Below, in pieces: positions 1-8,369 of a stretch of DNA of 21,376 nucleotides; positions within the stretch are counted from its first letter, which is position 1; every line of letters begins with the position of its first letter. Origin of the DNA: Syntrophomonadaceae bacterium (GTDB taxonomy: Bacteria > Bacillota > Dethiobacteria > DTU022); assembly GCA_007126465.1 (NCBI GenBank), contig SLBE01000013.1:1-21376 (forward strand). The letters run 5' to 3'. Position numbers and translations under genes: made by a program. The notes beneath the pieces were generated by a model, which saw nothing but the letters and a program-made list of their open reading frames with translations, was not told the origin of the DNA and did not search any database.

Positions 1-885
1 AGCGGCGGATTCAAGGCCTGGCTTCCGGTTATATACGGGTGCGACAATTATTGTTCATACTGCATCGTTCCCTATGTACGCGGCCGGGAGCGCAGCAGGG
101 CCATGAACGATATTATTGCGGAAGCAGAAAAATTAGCCTCACAGGGATATATCGAACTAACTCTTCTTGGCCAGAATGTTAATTCCTATGGACAGGATTT
201 GCCGGGGCAGGTCACATTTGCCCGGTTGCTGGCAGAATTAAATCAGGTAGAAGGTCTGGAAAGAATCCGTTTTATGACTTCACACCCCAAGGATCTTTCC
301 ACCGATCTTATTGAAATTGTAAAATATGGCGATAAAATTTGCGAGCATTTTCATCTGCCGGTCCAGTCCGGCAGTAACCGTATTCTGAAAGCGATGAATC
401 GCCGTTATACCCGTGAGCATTACCTGGAACTGGTTAGTACCATCAAAGAAAGCATTCCCGGTGTTGCCCTTACTTCTGACATAATCGTCGGCTTTCCGGG
501 CGAAGAGGAGGAGGACTTCCTGGCTACAATTGATCTGCTTGAGAAAGCCAGGTTCGATAATGCTTTTTCATTTCTCTATTCACCACGGAAAAATACTGCT
601 GCCAGTGAGTTAACAGATACCCTGACTCATACAGAAAAAGAAAATCGCCTGCAGCGGCTAAACCAGGTTCAACACAGGATAAGCAAGGAAATAAATGAAT
701 ACCTTGCCGGACAGACTGCAGAGCTCTTAGTAGAGGGCGAAAGTAAAGGTAACCCCGACATACAAAGCGGCAGAACCAGGACCAATAAACTGGTACACTT
801 CAAGAGCAAAGAAGACCTGACCGGCAAGCTGGTCCGGGTGAAAATTACCGAAGTGCATACATGGCATTTATACGGCGAAATTTGA
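1..885 (+). CDS. miaB: tRNA-2-methylthio-N6-dimethylallyladenosine synthase MiaB, 5'-truncated by window edge
   Basis: The reading frame is open from base 1, so the N-terminal part (about 145 residues, the UPF0004 domain) lies outside the window and 294 residues remain. Codons 14, 18 and 21 are the CxxxCxxC cysteines (CDNYCSYC) that hold the radical-SAM 4Fe-4S cluster. They are followed by VPYVRGRERSR, typical of MiaB rather than MtaB or RimO. The SAM barrel continues through LTLLGQNVNSYG and SDIIVGFPGE, and the last ~60 residues form a TRAM RNA-binding domain ending HLYGEI. MiaB adds the methylthio group at C2 of i6A37 in tRNAs reading UNN codons. It thus acts on the product of MiaA, encoded downstream. 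The first ATG at 103 lies after the cysteines and is not the start. Confidence 0.95.
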   Translation, partial: SGGFKAWLPVIYGCDNYCSYCIVPYVRGRERSRAMNDIIAEAEKLASQGYIELTLLGQNVNSYGQDLPGQVTFARLLAELNQVEGLERIRFMTSHPKDLSTDLIEIVKYGDKICEHFHLPVQSGSNRILKAMNRRYTREHYLELVSTIKESIPGVALTSDIIVGFPGEEEEDFLATIDLLEKARFDNAFSFLYSPRKNTAASELTDTLTHTEKENRLQRLNQVQHRISKEINEYLAGQTAELLVEGESKGNPDIQSGRTRTNKLVHFKSKEDLTGKLVRVKITEVHTWHLYGEI

Positions 886-946
886 GGAATAATTAAGCAG
901 AGCTTTAGCAGGGAACATTTTTAGCAAGTTGGAAAAGAAATTAGAG

Positions 947-976
947 TTGTAACGAAACAATAATCACGTGTAAAAT
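947..976 (+). promoter_or_regulatory. candidate promoter for mutS
   Basis: TTGTAA at 947-952 and TAAAAT at 971-976 are separated by 18 bp. Transcription would start near 983, so repeat copy A (992-1115) would form most of the mutS 5' leader. This is inferred from hexamer match only. Confidence 0.35.
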
Positions 977-991
977 ATAAGCAACAGCAAT

Positions 992-1115
992 TACTGCTTA
1001 AATAACTGAAGCGAGCGTATAGAGCAGGAATGGAAGTGCCGGCAAGGCGAAAGGCTGAAGATGAGCCGTTGCAGTTCCAGCCTAAACGATCAGCGAGTGA
1101 AGTTATATAGCAGCC
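992..1115 (+). repeat. dispersed repeat, copy A
   Basis: This 124-bp copy is in the same orientation as copy D. Its ends, ctgcttaaataact and agttatatagcag, form an imperfect inverted pair. The interior carries ctgaagcgagcgta near the left end and cctaaacgatcagcgag (1081-1097) near the right. The latter block is identical in copy C and one base different in copy B (both reversed). Compared with copy D it lacks the central hairpin region. It lies between miaB and mutS, just upstream of the mutS ribosome binding site, and has no coding capacity. Confidence 0.8.
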
Positions 1116-1150
1116 GCTTAACATTATAGAAGCACAGCGGAGGTATTTTA

Positions 1151-3772
1151 TTGTCAAAAGCCAGCCCGATGATGGAACAATACAAGTCAATTAAAGCCCG
1201 GCATCCTGATAAACTGCTGCTGTTCCAGGTTGGCGACTTTTACGAACTTTTTTATGAAGACGCTGAGCTGGCTGCAAAGGAAATGGAAATTGCCCTGACA
1301 TCCCGGGACGGCGGCAGCGATAATCCGATACCCCTGGCCGGGGTTCCGATTCATTCTGCAGAAAATTACCTGAACAGACTGCTGGCTAAAGGATATAAAA
1401 TTGTCGTTTGTGACCAGGTAGAGCAGGCTTCGCAGGCAAAAGGGCTTGTTCGCCGTGAAATTACCCGAATTCTTACACCTGGCACTATAACTGACCAGGA
1501 AATGCTTGAAGAAAGCCGCAACAATTACCTGACCGTTGTAATGGCAGAAAATAGCAATTATTATGGCCTGGCTGTGGTAGATGTTTCAACAGGAGATTTT
1601 AAGGTAACCGAAAATAAAAGTGATGCGGCCTGGGAAATTATAGCCGATGAGCTGCGCCGGCTGCAGCCGGCGGAAGTTCTTTGCAACACTGAAGAACTTG
1701 AAATGCACTGCCGTAAACAGGTTGATGTTAACAAAAGCAGCTTGGTTGAAACACTGACAAATATTCCGGATCTTAGTGAAACTAAAGCGCTGATTAATGA
1801 GCAGTGGAGCAAAGACACCTGGCAAAAACTTGACCTGGACAGCTATCCCCTGGCAGCAAAATGCGCTGCTGCCGCCCTGACATACCTTGAACTCCTGCAG
1901 CAGCTTCCCCCGGATGGTAAGCACTTTCATGAGCTGGAACTTTATTTCAACTATAAAAATATGATCATCGACAGTATTACCAGCCGTAACCTTGAGCTGA
2001 CCCAGTCGATCAGGGACGGAAGCAGGCAGGGCAGCCTGCTGGCGCTGATTGACCGCTGCATGACCGGAATGGGCAGAAGGCTGCTGCGCCGCTGGGTTGA
2101 GCAGCCTTTACTGGAGCAAGGTAAAATTGAAGCCCGCCTGGATGTCCTGTCGGAATTGCAAAATAAGCCGCTGCTAAGAAGGGACTTACGTAAAAAACTG
2201 CAGGATATTTTCGACCTGGAACGTTTTTGCAGCAGGCTTTCCTATCAACGCGTAAATGCCCGCGATCTTGTAGCCTTAAAAAATACTCTTCGCCAGCTAG
2301 ACCCTGTAAAAGAAATAGCACTCAACTGTGATTCTGAGCTGTTAAAAGAAATCGCCGCCCAAATACCTTCCTTTGATGAATTAATTGGCCGGGTAGATAA
2401 AGCCCTGGTTGAAGATCCTCCTCTTTCCCTGAAGGAGGGAGGGCTGTTTAAAACCGGTTATAATCAGGAAGTCGATAGCCTGAAAACCACAGCCAACGAA
2501 GGAAACACCCTGCTGTTAGATTTCGAACAAAAAGAGCGCGCCCGCACGGGAATAAAATCTCTGAGGGTCGGCTACAATCGCAACTTTGGCTACTATATTG
2601 AAATAACCAAAACTAACCTTGAGCTTGCGCCACCCGAATACCATCGCAAACAAACCCTGATCAATGCCGAACGCTTTACCACGGAAGAGCTGAACAGGAT
2701 GGAGGAGCAGATAATAGGTGCCCGCGACAAGCTGGCAGCCCTTGAATACAGTCTTTTTGAGGAGCTGCGCGACTTTGTATCAAACCATACCGGTGAACTG
2801 CTGGCAGCGGCTCATGAGTTAGCCCGCCTGGACTGCCTGCAGGGCCTGGCAGAAACAGCTGAAATCCATAACTATTGCCGTCCGGTATTCTCAGGTAAAG
2901 GAAATATGTCGGTAAAACAAGCCCGTCACCCGGTTGTAGAACAGCTTGCTTTTGAGCGGTTTGTCCCTAATGACATTACTATTAACCGTGACAGGTACCT
3001 GCTGGTAATTACCGGCCCGAATATGGCCGGTAAAAGCACCTATATTCGCAGTGCCGCCCTGGTGGCAATAATGGCCCAAATGGGCAGCTTTACTCCGGCT
3101 GACAAAGCAGAAGTTCCAATCATTGACCGCATTTTTGCCCGGGTTGGCGCCAGTGATGACTTAAGCAGGGGTCACAGTACTTTTATGGTGGAAATGCAGG
3201 AAACAGCAGCAATATTAAGGGATTCTACTCCGGATAGCCTGATCATTCTTGATGAAATAGGGAGGGGGACCAGCACCTACGATGGCATGAGTATTGCCCG
3301 TTCTGTCCTGGAATATATCAGTAAAAAAATCAAGGCTAAAACTTTATTTTCTACTCACTATCACGAACTGACAGAACTGGAAGGCGAACTGCCGGGTATT
3401 AAGAATTATACGATGGCCGTAAAAGAAAAGGGCAAAGAAGTCATTTTCCTGAGACAGATTATACCCGGCAAAGCAGATAAAAGCTATGGTATCAATGTTG
3501 CCCGCCTGGCAGGAGTTCCCCTGGAAGTGCTGGTAAGGGCCGAAACTATCCTGACAGAGCTGGAACTGGCCGCATCAAACGCATCGGAACAACAGTTATC
3601 CCTGCTGCCCATGGTTTCAGAACCGGTATCAAATCATGAAGCTGAAATGGCCGTGATTGAAGAACTGAAGGATCTTGATTTAAACCGCATGACCCCGCTT
3701 GAAGCCATACAGAAAATGTATGACCTGCAAAAACAACTGCAGGAAATAGATACAGAGGACGATAAGGAATAA
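1151..3772 (+). CDS. mutS: DNA mismatch repair protein MutS
   Basis: MutS recognises base mismatches and small loops and recruits MutL. The 873-residue length fits MutS1. The N-terminal mismatch-binding FxE motif is F30-Y31-E32 in QVGDFYELF. The C-terminal ABC-type ATPase has Walker A GPNMAGKST (residues 622-630) and Walker B LIILDEIGRGTS with D701 and E702. It is followed by the STHYHEL switch motif and the C-terminal helix-turn-helix (MTPLEAIQKMYDLQ). The start is TTG at 1151, chosen because GGAGGT at 1139-1144 sits 6 bases upstream. The ATG codons at 1169 and 1172 lack such a site. mutL starts 4 bases after the stop, so the two are surely co-transcribed. Confidence 0.97.
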   Translation: MSKASPMMEQYKSIKARHPDKLLLFQVGDFYELFYEDAELAAKEMEIALTSRDGGSDNPIPLAGVPIHSAENYLNRLLAKGYKIVVCDQVEQASQAKGLVRREITRILTPGTITDQEMLEESRNNYLTVVMAENSNYYGLAVVDVSTGDFKVTENKSDAAWEIIADELRRLQPAEVLCNTEELEMHCRKQVDVNKSSLVETLTNIPDLSETKALINEQWSKDTWQKLDLDSYPLAAKCAAAALTYLELLQQLPPDGKHFHELELYFNYKNMIIDSITSRNLELTQSIRDGSRQGSLLALIDRCMTGMGRRLLRRWVEQPLLEQGKIEARLDVLSELQNKPLLRRDLRKKLQDIFDLERFCSRLSYQRVNARDLVALKNTLRQLDPVKEIALNCDSELLKEIAAQIPSFDELIGRVDKALVEDPPLSLKEGGLFKTGYNQEVDSLKTTANEGNTLLLDFEQKERARTGIKSLRVGYNRNFGYYIEITKTNLELAPPEYHRKQTLINAERFTTEELNRMEEQIIGARDKLAALEYSLFEELRDFVSNHTGELLAAAHELARLDCLQGLAETAEIHNYCRPVFSGKGNMSVKQARHPVVEQLAFERFVPNDITINRDRYLLVITGPNMAGKSTYIRSAALVAIMAQMGSFTPADKAEVPIIDRIFARVGASDDLSRGHSTFMVEMQETAAILRDSTPDSLIILDEIGRGTSTYDGMSIARSVLEYISKKIKAKTLFSTHYHELTELEGELPGIKNYTMAVKEKGKEVIFLRQIIPGKADKSYGINVARLAGVPLEVLVRAETILTELELAASNASEQQLSLLPMVSEPVSNHEAEMAVIEELKDLDLNRMTPLEAIQKMYDLQKQLQEIDTEDDKE

Positions 3773-3776
3773 TTAT

Positions 3777-5573
3777 ATGAAAATTAAGGTTCTAGACAAA
3801 ATTATTGCCGAACAGATCGCAGCCGGCGAAGTGATTGAAAACCCGGCTTCGGTAGTGAAAGAGCTTGTAGAAAATGCCATTGATGCAGGAGCAACCAGGA
3901 TAGAAGTTGAACTTGAAGAAGGTGGAAAAAAGCTAATTGCAGTTACCGACAATGGCTGTGGTATCACTGACTCTGAGCTGCCCCTGGCTTTTCAAAGATT
4001 CGCGACAAGCAAGCTCTCTGTCCTGGAAGATCTCGATCGTCTTATGAGCCTGGGCTTCAGGGGAGAAGCGCTACCCAGCATCGCCGCTGTAGCCAGGGTC
4101 AAGCTTATTACCAGGCCGGAAGGATATATTGCCGCTTCGGGAATTGCCATTGAAGGCGGAGAAATTATCAGCCGGTACGAAACCGGGGCACCACCCGGCA
4201 CCAGGGTTGAAGTAAAGGACCTCTTTTTTAATACACCGGGCCGGCTAAAGTTCTTGCGCGCTGCCAGTGTTGAATCAACCAGGGTCAGCACCCTGCTGTC
4301 AGAGTTGTCCCTTGCCCGCCCCGATATTGCTTTCAACTTGAAAAGTGGGAAAAGAAACCTTTTTAATTCACCCGGCGATGGGGTCCTTCTACATGCAATT
4401 GCTTCATTATATGGGCAGGATACCGCAGAAGCCATGATTGAGCTTAGCCGGAAAGATCAGTCCAGCGGGATTAGTCTTGAAGGATATACATCCAGCCCAT
4501 ATCTTACGAGATCATCGCGGCGCTGGATAACATTAATAGTTAACGGCCGCCTGGTTAAAAACCCGATGATTGTAAATGCCCTTGAGAGAGCTTACGGAGA
4601 TCTTTTGCCGGGCCGCCGCCATCCGCTTACGGTTTTAGTTTTGAATATCCCTCCGCATTTACTGGATGTAAACGTTCACCCAGCCAAGATAGAGATACGT
4701 TTTCAAAACCCGGAAACTATAAAAAATATAGTATACAGGACAGCCAAATTGTCCCTTCAGCAGAACCGGAATCTTCCCGAATGGCCGGAGCAAAGCATTA
4801 CACCTGAAAATAACAATACTTCCTTACCTGTAGAAAAGAAAGGTTTATATAAAGAAGAGCAGCAGGCAGGCCGCCAGATGCACTTTACAAGGCAGGAATA
4901 TCACAGAAATGTTGCAAATATAAAACACTTTCAAAGTCAGCCTGACCGAATAGCTGAAGAGCAGTCAGCGGATGACGATAAAGACTACCGTTTAATCGGA
5001 CAGTACATGCAAAGCTATCTGCTGGTAGAAAAAGGGGAGGATTTGCTTTTAATTGATCAGCATGCCGCCCATGAAAGAATTCATTACCATCGTTTATCAC
5101 AAAATGAGCCGGTTTTGCAAAAAAAAGAAAGTGTTCAGCTAACGCTACCCCAGACCATCAGCACACCTTCAGCCTGGCGAGGCAAAATAGCTGAACTGCT
5201 TCCCTTGCTTAACAAGTTTGGCTTTGACCTCGAACCACTTGGTGAGGACAGCTATGTACTGAGAGCAGTTCCCTTCATGATTCGCGGTCAGACTGATCAG
5301 TCCAGCATTCATGATCTGCTGGAAATTCTTGTTGAAGAAAATCCTGATACAGAAAACAGTCAAGATGAAATAATACTAAAAACAATAGCCTGTCACCGTT
5401 CTGTCAAAGCTAAGCAGCCTCTCAGCAGGGATGAAATGGAACAGCTTCTTCACGAATGGGTAAATACACCCCTGTCTGAATACTGTCCACATGGTCGCCC
5501 AACTGTCCTCCGCTTCAACCGCAACCAGTTGGAAAAAGGGTTTCATCGCAAGGGGAATGCAGGAGATGAATGA
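3777..5573 (+). CDS. mutL: DNA mismatch repair protein MutL (endonuclease type)
   Basis: MutL couples MutS recognition to strand removal. The N-terminal GHKL ATPase domain shows E29 and N33 in KELVEN, D58 in DNGCGI, and RGEALPSI, numbered as in E. coli MutL. The C-terminal domain carries the nicking-endonuclease signature of MutL proteins from bacteria without MutH: DQHAAHERIHYH (427-438), ACHRSVKAKQPLS, and near the C-terminus CPHGRPT followed by GFHRKG. D427 and E433 of the DQHA(X)2E(X)4E motif are present, but the last glutamate is replaced by H438. The linker (about residues 335-405) is hydrophilic and poorly conserved, as usual. The 598-residue length is normal. The gene starts 4 bp after mutS with a weak AAGGAA site and overlaps miaA by 8 bp. 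Confidence 0.96.
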   Translation: MKIKVLDKIIAEQIAAGEVIENPASVVKELVENAIDAGATRIEVELEEGGKKLIAVTDNGCGITDSELPLAFQRFATSKLSVLEDLDRLMSLGFRGEALPSIAAVARVKLITRPEGYIAASGIAIEGGEIISRYETGAPPGTRVEVKDLFFNTPGRLKFLRAASVESTRVSTLLSELSLARPDIAFNLKSGKRNLFNSPGDGVLLHAIASLYGQDTAEAMIELSRKDQSSGISLEGYTSSPYLTRSSRRWITLIVNGRLVKNPMIVNALERAYGDLLPGRRHPLTVLVLNIPPHLLDVNVHPAKIEIRFQNPETIKNIVYRTAKLSLQQNRNLPEWPEQSITPENNNTSLPVEKKGLYKEEQQAGRQMHFTRQEYHRNVANIKHFQSQPDRIAEEQSADDDKDYRLIGQYMQSYLLVEKGEDLLLIDQHAAHERIHYHRLSQNEPVLQKKESVQLTLPQTISTPSAWRGKIAELLPLLNKFGFDLEPLGEDSYVLRAVPFMIRGQTDQSSIHDLLEILVEENPDTENSQDEIILKTIACHRSVKAKQPLSRDEMEQLLHEWVNTPLSEYCPHGRPTVLRFNRNQLEKGFHRKGNAGDE

Positions 5574-6549
5574 TAATAACATCAACAATAAGATAATACC
5601 CCTGATTATCCTGGCCGGACCGACAGCTGCAGGCAAGACCTCTGTAGCCCTGGAATTAGCACAGATGTTAAAAACGGACATTATCAGCGCTGATTCAGCC
5701 CAGGTTTATCGGGGGTTGGATATCGGAACTGCTAAACCAACTGCTCAGGAACAGAAAAAAGCCAAACATCACCTGATAGACCTGGTTAACCCCGATCAAA
5801 ATTACAGCGCTGCTGATTACCAGAAAGATGCCGACCGGGTTATTAATCACTTATGGCAGCAAAATAAACTACCATTTGTGGTAGGAGGCACCGGTCTTTA
5901 TATTAAAGCTGTAACCGATCGTTTTGCCTTCGGCCCGAAAGGCGCCGATCAGAAACTGAGGGATAAGTTTATAAATATTTGTGATGAGGAGGGGTTAGAT
6001 CGGCTTTATGAAAAATTGTGTGAAGTAGACCCTGAATCTGCTTCTAAAATTCACCCCAATGACCGGAAAAGGATTATCAGGGCCCTTGAAGTATATACCC
6101 TGGAAGGTAAACCGATTTCCGGGCAGATCAGTGAAACGAGAACTAAAGTTTCTCCTTACCGGATTTTTTTTCATGGTCTGACCATGGATCGTGATCTGTT
6201 ATACGCAAGAATTGAAAAAAGAGTAGATCAGATGCTTGAAGAAGGTTTCCTTGACGAAGTAAAAAATCTTATGGCAAAAGGCTATAATCTGAACAGCCCG
6301 GGTATGCAAATTCTCGGTTACCGCCAGCTGGCAGAATACCTTGAAGGCAATATTTCTTTTAATGCAGCAATCCAGGAAATTAAGAAGCAAACGCGTAACC
6401 TGGCCAAAAGACAGCTAACCTGGTTCCGCCGGGAAAAAGCTATAAAATGGCATGAAATCAATAATCAATCAACTTTTTCCGATATTGCAGAAAATATTTA
6501 CCTTCAAGTGAAGGATATATGCACCTGGCGGGCGAATAATACAGTTTGA
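5566..6549 (+). CDS. miaA: tRNA dimethylallyltransferase MiaA
   Basis: MiaA transfers the dimethylallyl group to N6 of A37 in tRNAs reading UNN codons, making the substrate of MiaB. The P-loop GPTAAGKT is at residues 18-25, followed by DSAQVYRGLDIGTAKP and HHLIDL. Further on are GGTGLYIKA, the insertion-domain region around MDRDLLYARIEKRV, and GMQILGYRQLAEYL. The C-terminal TRNLAKRQLTWFR is typical. I chose the ATG at 5566, giving 327 residues, because this fits the family length. It has AAGGGG about 11 bases upstream and overlaps the mutL stop by 8 bp. Longer in-frame starts (5491, 5557) would lie deep in mutL or too close to the Shine-Dalgarno. Confidence 0.95.
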   Translation: MNDNNINNKIIPLIILAGPTAAGKTSVALELAQMLKTDIISADSAQVYRGLDIGTAKPTAQEQKKAKHHLIDLVNPDQNYSAADYQKDADRVINHLWQQNKLPFVVGGTGLYIKAVTDRFAFGPKGADQKLRDKFINICDEEGLDRLYEKLCEVDPESASKIHPNDRKRIIRALEVYTLEGKPISGQISETRTKVSPYRIFFHGLTMDRDLLYARIEKRVDQMLEEGFLDEVKNLMAKGYNLNSPGMQILGYRQLAEYLEGNISFNAAIQEIKKQTRNLAKRQLTWFRREKAIKWHEINNQSTFSDIAENIYLQVKDICTWRANNTV

Positions 6550-6578
6550 AAGCAACAGAAACGAAGGGAGCCAGATAT

Positions 6579-6848
6579 ATGAAAGGCGCAATTAATTTAC
6601 AGGATACTTTTCTTAACCAGGCTCGCAAAGAAAACATGCTTACCACGGTTTTTCTGATCAATGGTTATCAAATCAAGGGGGTTGTTCGCAGCTTTGATAA
6701 TTTTACCCTGCTGCTGGAAGTGGAAGGCAAACAGCAGTTGGTTTACAAGCACGCTGTGTCAACAATTATACCGATGCGCAACATCAATTTAAAATCAATG
6801 AATGGCGAAAACGAAGAAGAGGAAAAACCTGAAGGAGATGCCGAGTAA
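6579..6848 (+). CDS. hfq: RNA chaperone Hfq
   Basis: Hfq is an Sm-like hexamer that binds U-rich and A-rich RNA and pairs small RNAs with mRNAs. The 89-residue protein begins KGAINLQDTFLNQARKE. Sm1 is visible as FLINGYQIKGVVRSFDNFTLLL (split here by its GYQ and FDNF signatures) and Sm2 as YKHAVSTIIP. The tail after residue 72 is short and strongly acidic (NGENEEEEKPEGDAE). The start is the ATG at 6579, with AAGGGAG at 6564-6570. An upstream in-frame TTG at 6546 overlaps miaA and would add 11 residues not seen in the family. It is the last gene of the mutS-mutL-miaA-hfq operon. The miaA-hfq pairing is widely conserved. Confidence 0.96.
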   Translation: MKGAINLQDTFLNQARKENMLTTVFLINGYQIKGVVRSFDNFTLLLEVEGKQQLVYKHAVSTIIPMRNINLKSMNGENEEEEKPEGDAE

Positions 6849-6867
6849 TAGTTTACAAAAGAACTGC

Positions 6868-6898
6868 GAAAAAGGCACTCCTCCAGAGTGTCTTTTTT
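6868..6898 (+). terminator. intrinsic terminator after hfq
   Basis: The stem GGCACTC (6874-6880) pairs with GAGTGTC (6886-6892) around the loop CTCCA. An A-run precedes it and TTTTTT follows it. This ends the mutS-mutL-miaA-hfq transcript. Confidence 0.9.
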
Positions 6899-6933
6899 AT
6901 TAGCGGGAACTATGCAGCTTAGATCTTTATGTG

Positions 6934-7045
6934 TTGCCCAGCTTGCTTAAGAAAACTGCGCTCGTTGATCGTTTAGGCTGAAACTGTAACGGTTTAGCTT
7001 CAAGCTTACGCCTGGGTTGCTCTTTTTCTACCGTTATAGTAAGCC
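6934..7045 (-). repeat. dispersed repeat, copy B (right half only)
   Basis: Read on the minus strand, this copy matches the right half of copies C and D. It runs through gcaacccaggcgtaagc, gaagctaaaccgtta and cctaaacgatcaacgag to the end core agttttcttaagc. It stops after aagcc on the plus strand with no second terminal repeat, so it is a truncated copy. Its truncated edge lies about 20 bp upstream of the hflX start and touches the hflX ribosome binding region. Confidence 0.75.
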
Positions 7046-7065
7046 TTTTTGAAAGGTAGTGACTG

Positions 7066-8337
7066 ATGAACAAAAGGGAAAAAGCAATCCTGGTTGGACT
7101 CGATACCGGCCGGGATAACGAAGATATGGAACATTCTATGGCAGAGCTGACCCTGCTGGCTGATACAGCCGGAGCGGATGCGGCAGAAACCATTATTCAA
7201 AAAAGAAATACTCCCGACCGTGCTTACTATATCGGCAGAGGCAAGGTCGAAGAAATAGCCGCCCTGGTTGACATGCTGGACGCCGATATGGTTATATTTA
7301 ACGAAGAATTATCGCCCTCGCAAATCCGTAATCTCGATAGTTCACTTGGCGTTAAGGTAATCGACCGGACGGCCCTGATTCTTGATATTTTTGCCCGCCG
7401 GGCCCTGTCACGAGAAGGTAAGCTCCAGGTCGAACTGGCCCAGATGCAGTATCTCCTGCCGAGACTGATTGGACTGGGAAACCAGCTTTCCCGCCTTGGT
7501 GGAGGAATCGGCACAAGGGGCCCGGGTGAAACCCAGCTCGAGGTAGACAGAAGGGTAATCCGAAAAAGGATTAGCGACTTGAAGAAAGAGATTGCCGAAT
7601 TGCGCAAACAGCGCTCCCTGCACCGGGAAAGACGAAAACGTAATCGCTTTAATGTAATAAGCCTTGTAGGCTATACCAACGCAGGCAAATCTACCCTGCT
7701 TAATACCCTGACCGGTTCTGATTTATACACAGAAGATAAGCTTTTTGCAACCCTGGACCCCATGGTCAGGAGAGGAACATTAAACAGCAACAGGGAAGTT
7801 TTATTTACCGATACCGTAGGTTTTATCGAACAGCTGCCCCGGCAGCTGGTAACAGCTTTCCAGGCAACCCTGGAAGAAATATCTGTTGCCGATTTGCTGC
7901 TGCATGTCGTTGACATTAATCACCCGGATCACCTGAATCAGATCAAGGTTGTTCGGGAACATTTGTCAAAAATTGACCCGGACTATAGCCGGCGCGAACT
8001 GCTGGTCTTTAATAAAGTGGACCTTCCGGAAGAAGAATCAAGCAGGGCATACCTGGAGCGTGAATTTCCCCAGGCTTCTTTCATCTCTGCAAAAACAGGA
8101 GAGGGAGTGGAGGACCTAAAAGAGAAAATCGCTGCAAACATAATAAAGCAGCGATATCGCATAAAAATATATCTTCCTTACAGCGAAGGAAAGCTTCTGT
8201 CAGAGATTCAGGAGCGTGGAGATATAGAAAGCATTGAATACAAATCAAATCAGATCATTATAAGCGCTGTCGTTGATAAAGACCTGGCTGACCGGTTAAA
8301 CTCATATATTTCTACTGACATATCGACTGAACAGTAA
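7066..8337 (+). CDS. hflX: GTPase HflX
   Basis: HflX is a ribosome-associated GTPase that splits or rescues stalled 70S ribosomes under stress. The 423-residue protein has the N-terminal HflX domain with TPDRAYYIGRGKVEEI and the linker signature GTRGPGETQLEVDRR before the G domain. The G domain shows G1 GYTNAGKST (202-210), G3 DTVGF, G4 NKVD and G5 ISAKTG. A C-terminal domain of about 65 residues follows. The ATG at 7066 has AAAGG at 7052-7056. No clear promoter is visible between the hfq terminator and this start, a gap mostly filled by repeat copy B. In many bacteria hflX follows hfq directly, as here. It converges with lexA. Confidence 0.95.
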   Translation: MNKREKAILVGLDTGRDNEDMEHSMAELTLLADTAGADAAETIIQKRNTPDRAYYIGRGKVEEIAALVDMLDADMVIFNEELSPSQIRNLDSSLGVKVIDRTALILDIFARRALSREGKLQVELAQMQYLLPRLIGLGNQLSRLGGGIGTRGPGETQLEVDRRVIRKRISDLKKEIAELRKQRSLHRERRKRNRFNVISLVGYTNAGKSTLLNTLTGSDLYTEDKLFATLDPMVRRGTLNSNREVLFTDTVGFIEQLPRQLVTAFQATLEEISVADLLLHVVDINHPDHLNQIKVVREHLSKIDPDYSRRELLVFNKVDLPEEESSRAYLEREFPQASFISAKTGEGVEDLKEKIAANIIKQRYRIKIYLPYSEGKLLSEIQERGDIESIEYKSNQIIISAVVDKDLADRLNSYISTDISTEQ

Positions 8338-8369
8338 TTAAATCATCTAAACAGTAATTAAAGCTTACG
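8330..8369. repeat. two adjacent 20-bp direct repeats
   Basis: The 13-mer aacagtaattaaa occurs at 8330-8342 and again at 8350-8362. This gives a 20-bp periodic tandem pair in which the last 7 bases have diverged. The first copy contains the hflX stop codon and the second the lexA stop codon (minus strand). No terminator hairpin is visible between these convergent genes. Confidence 0.6.

Noticed and set aside
921..1190. Minus-strand ORF of 89 codons across the miaB-mutS gap
   Set aside because: It runs through repeat copy A and into the mutS start, has odd composition and no ribosome binding site.
6927..7193. Minus-strand ORFs over the hflX start
   Set aside because: They cover repeat copy B and the antisense of hflX; serine-rich low-complexity product typical of antisense frames.
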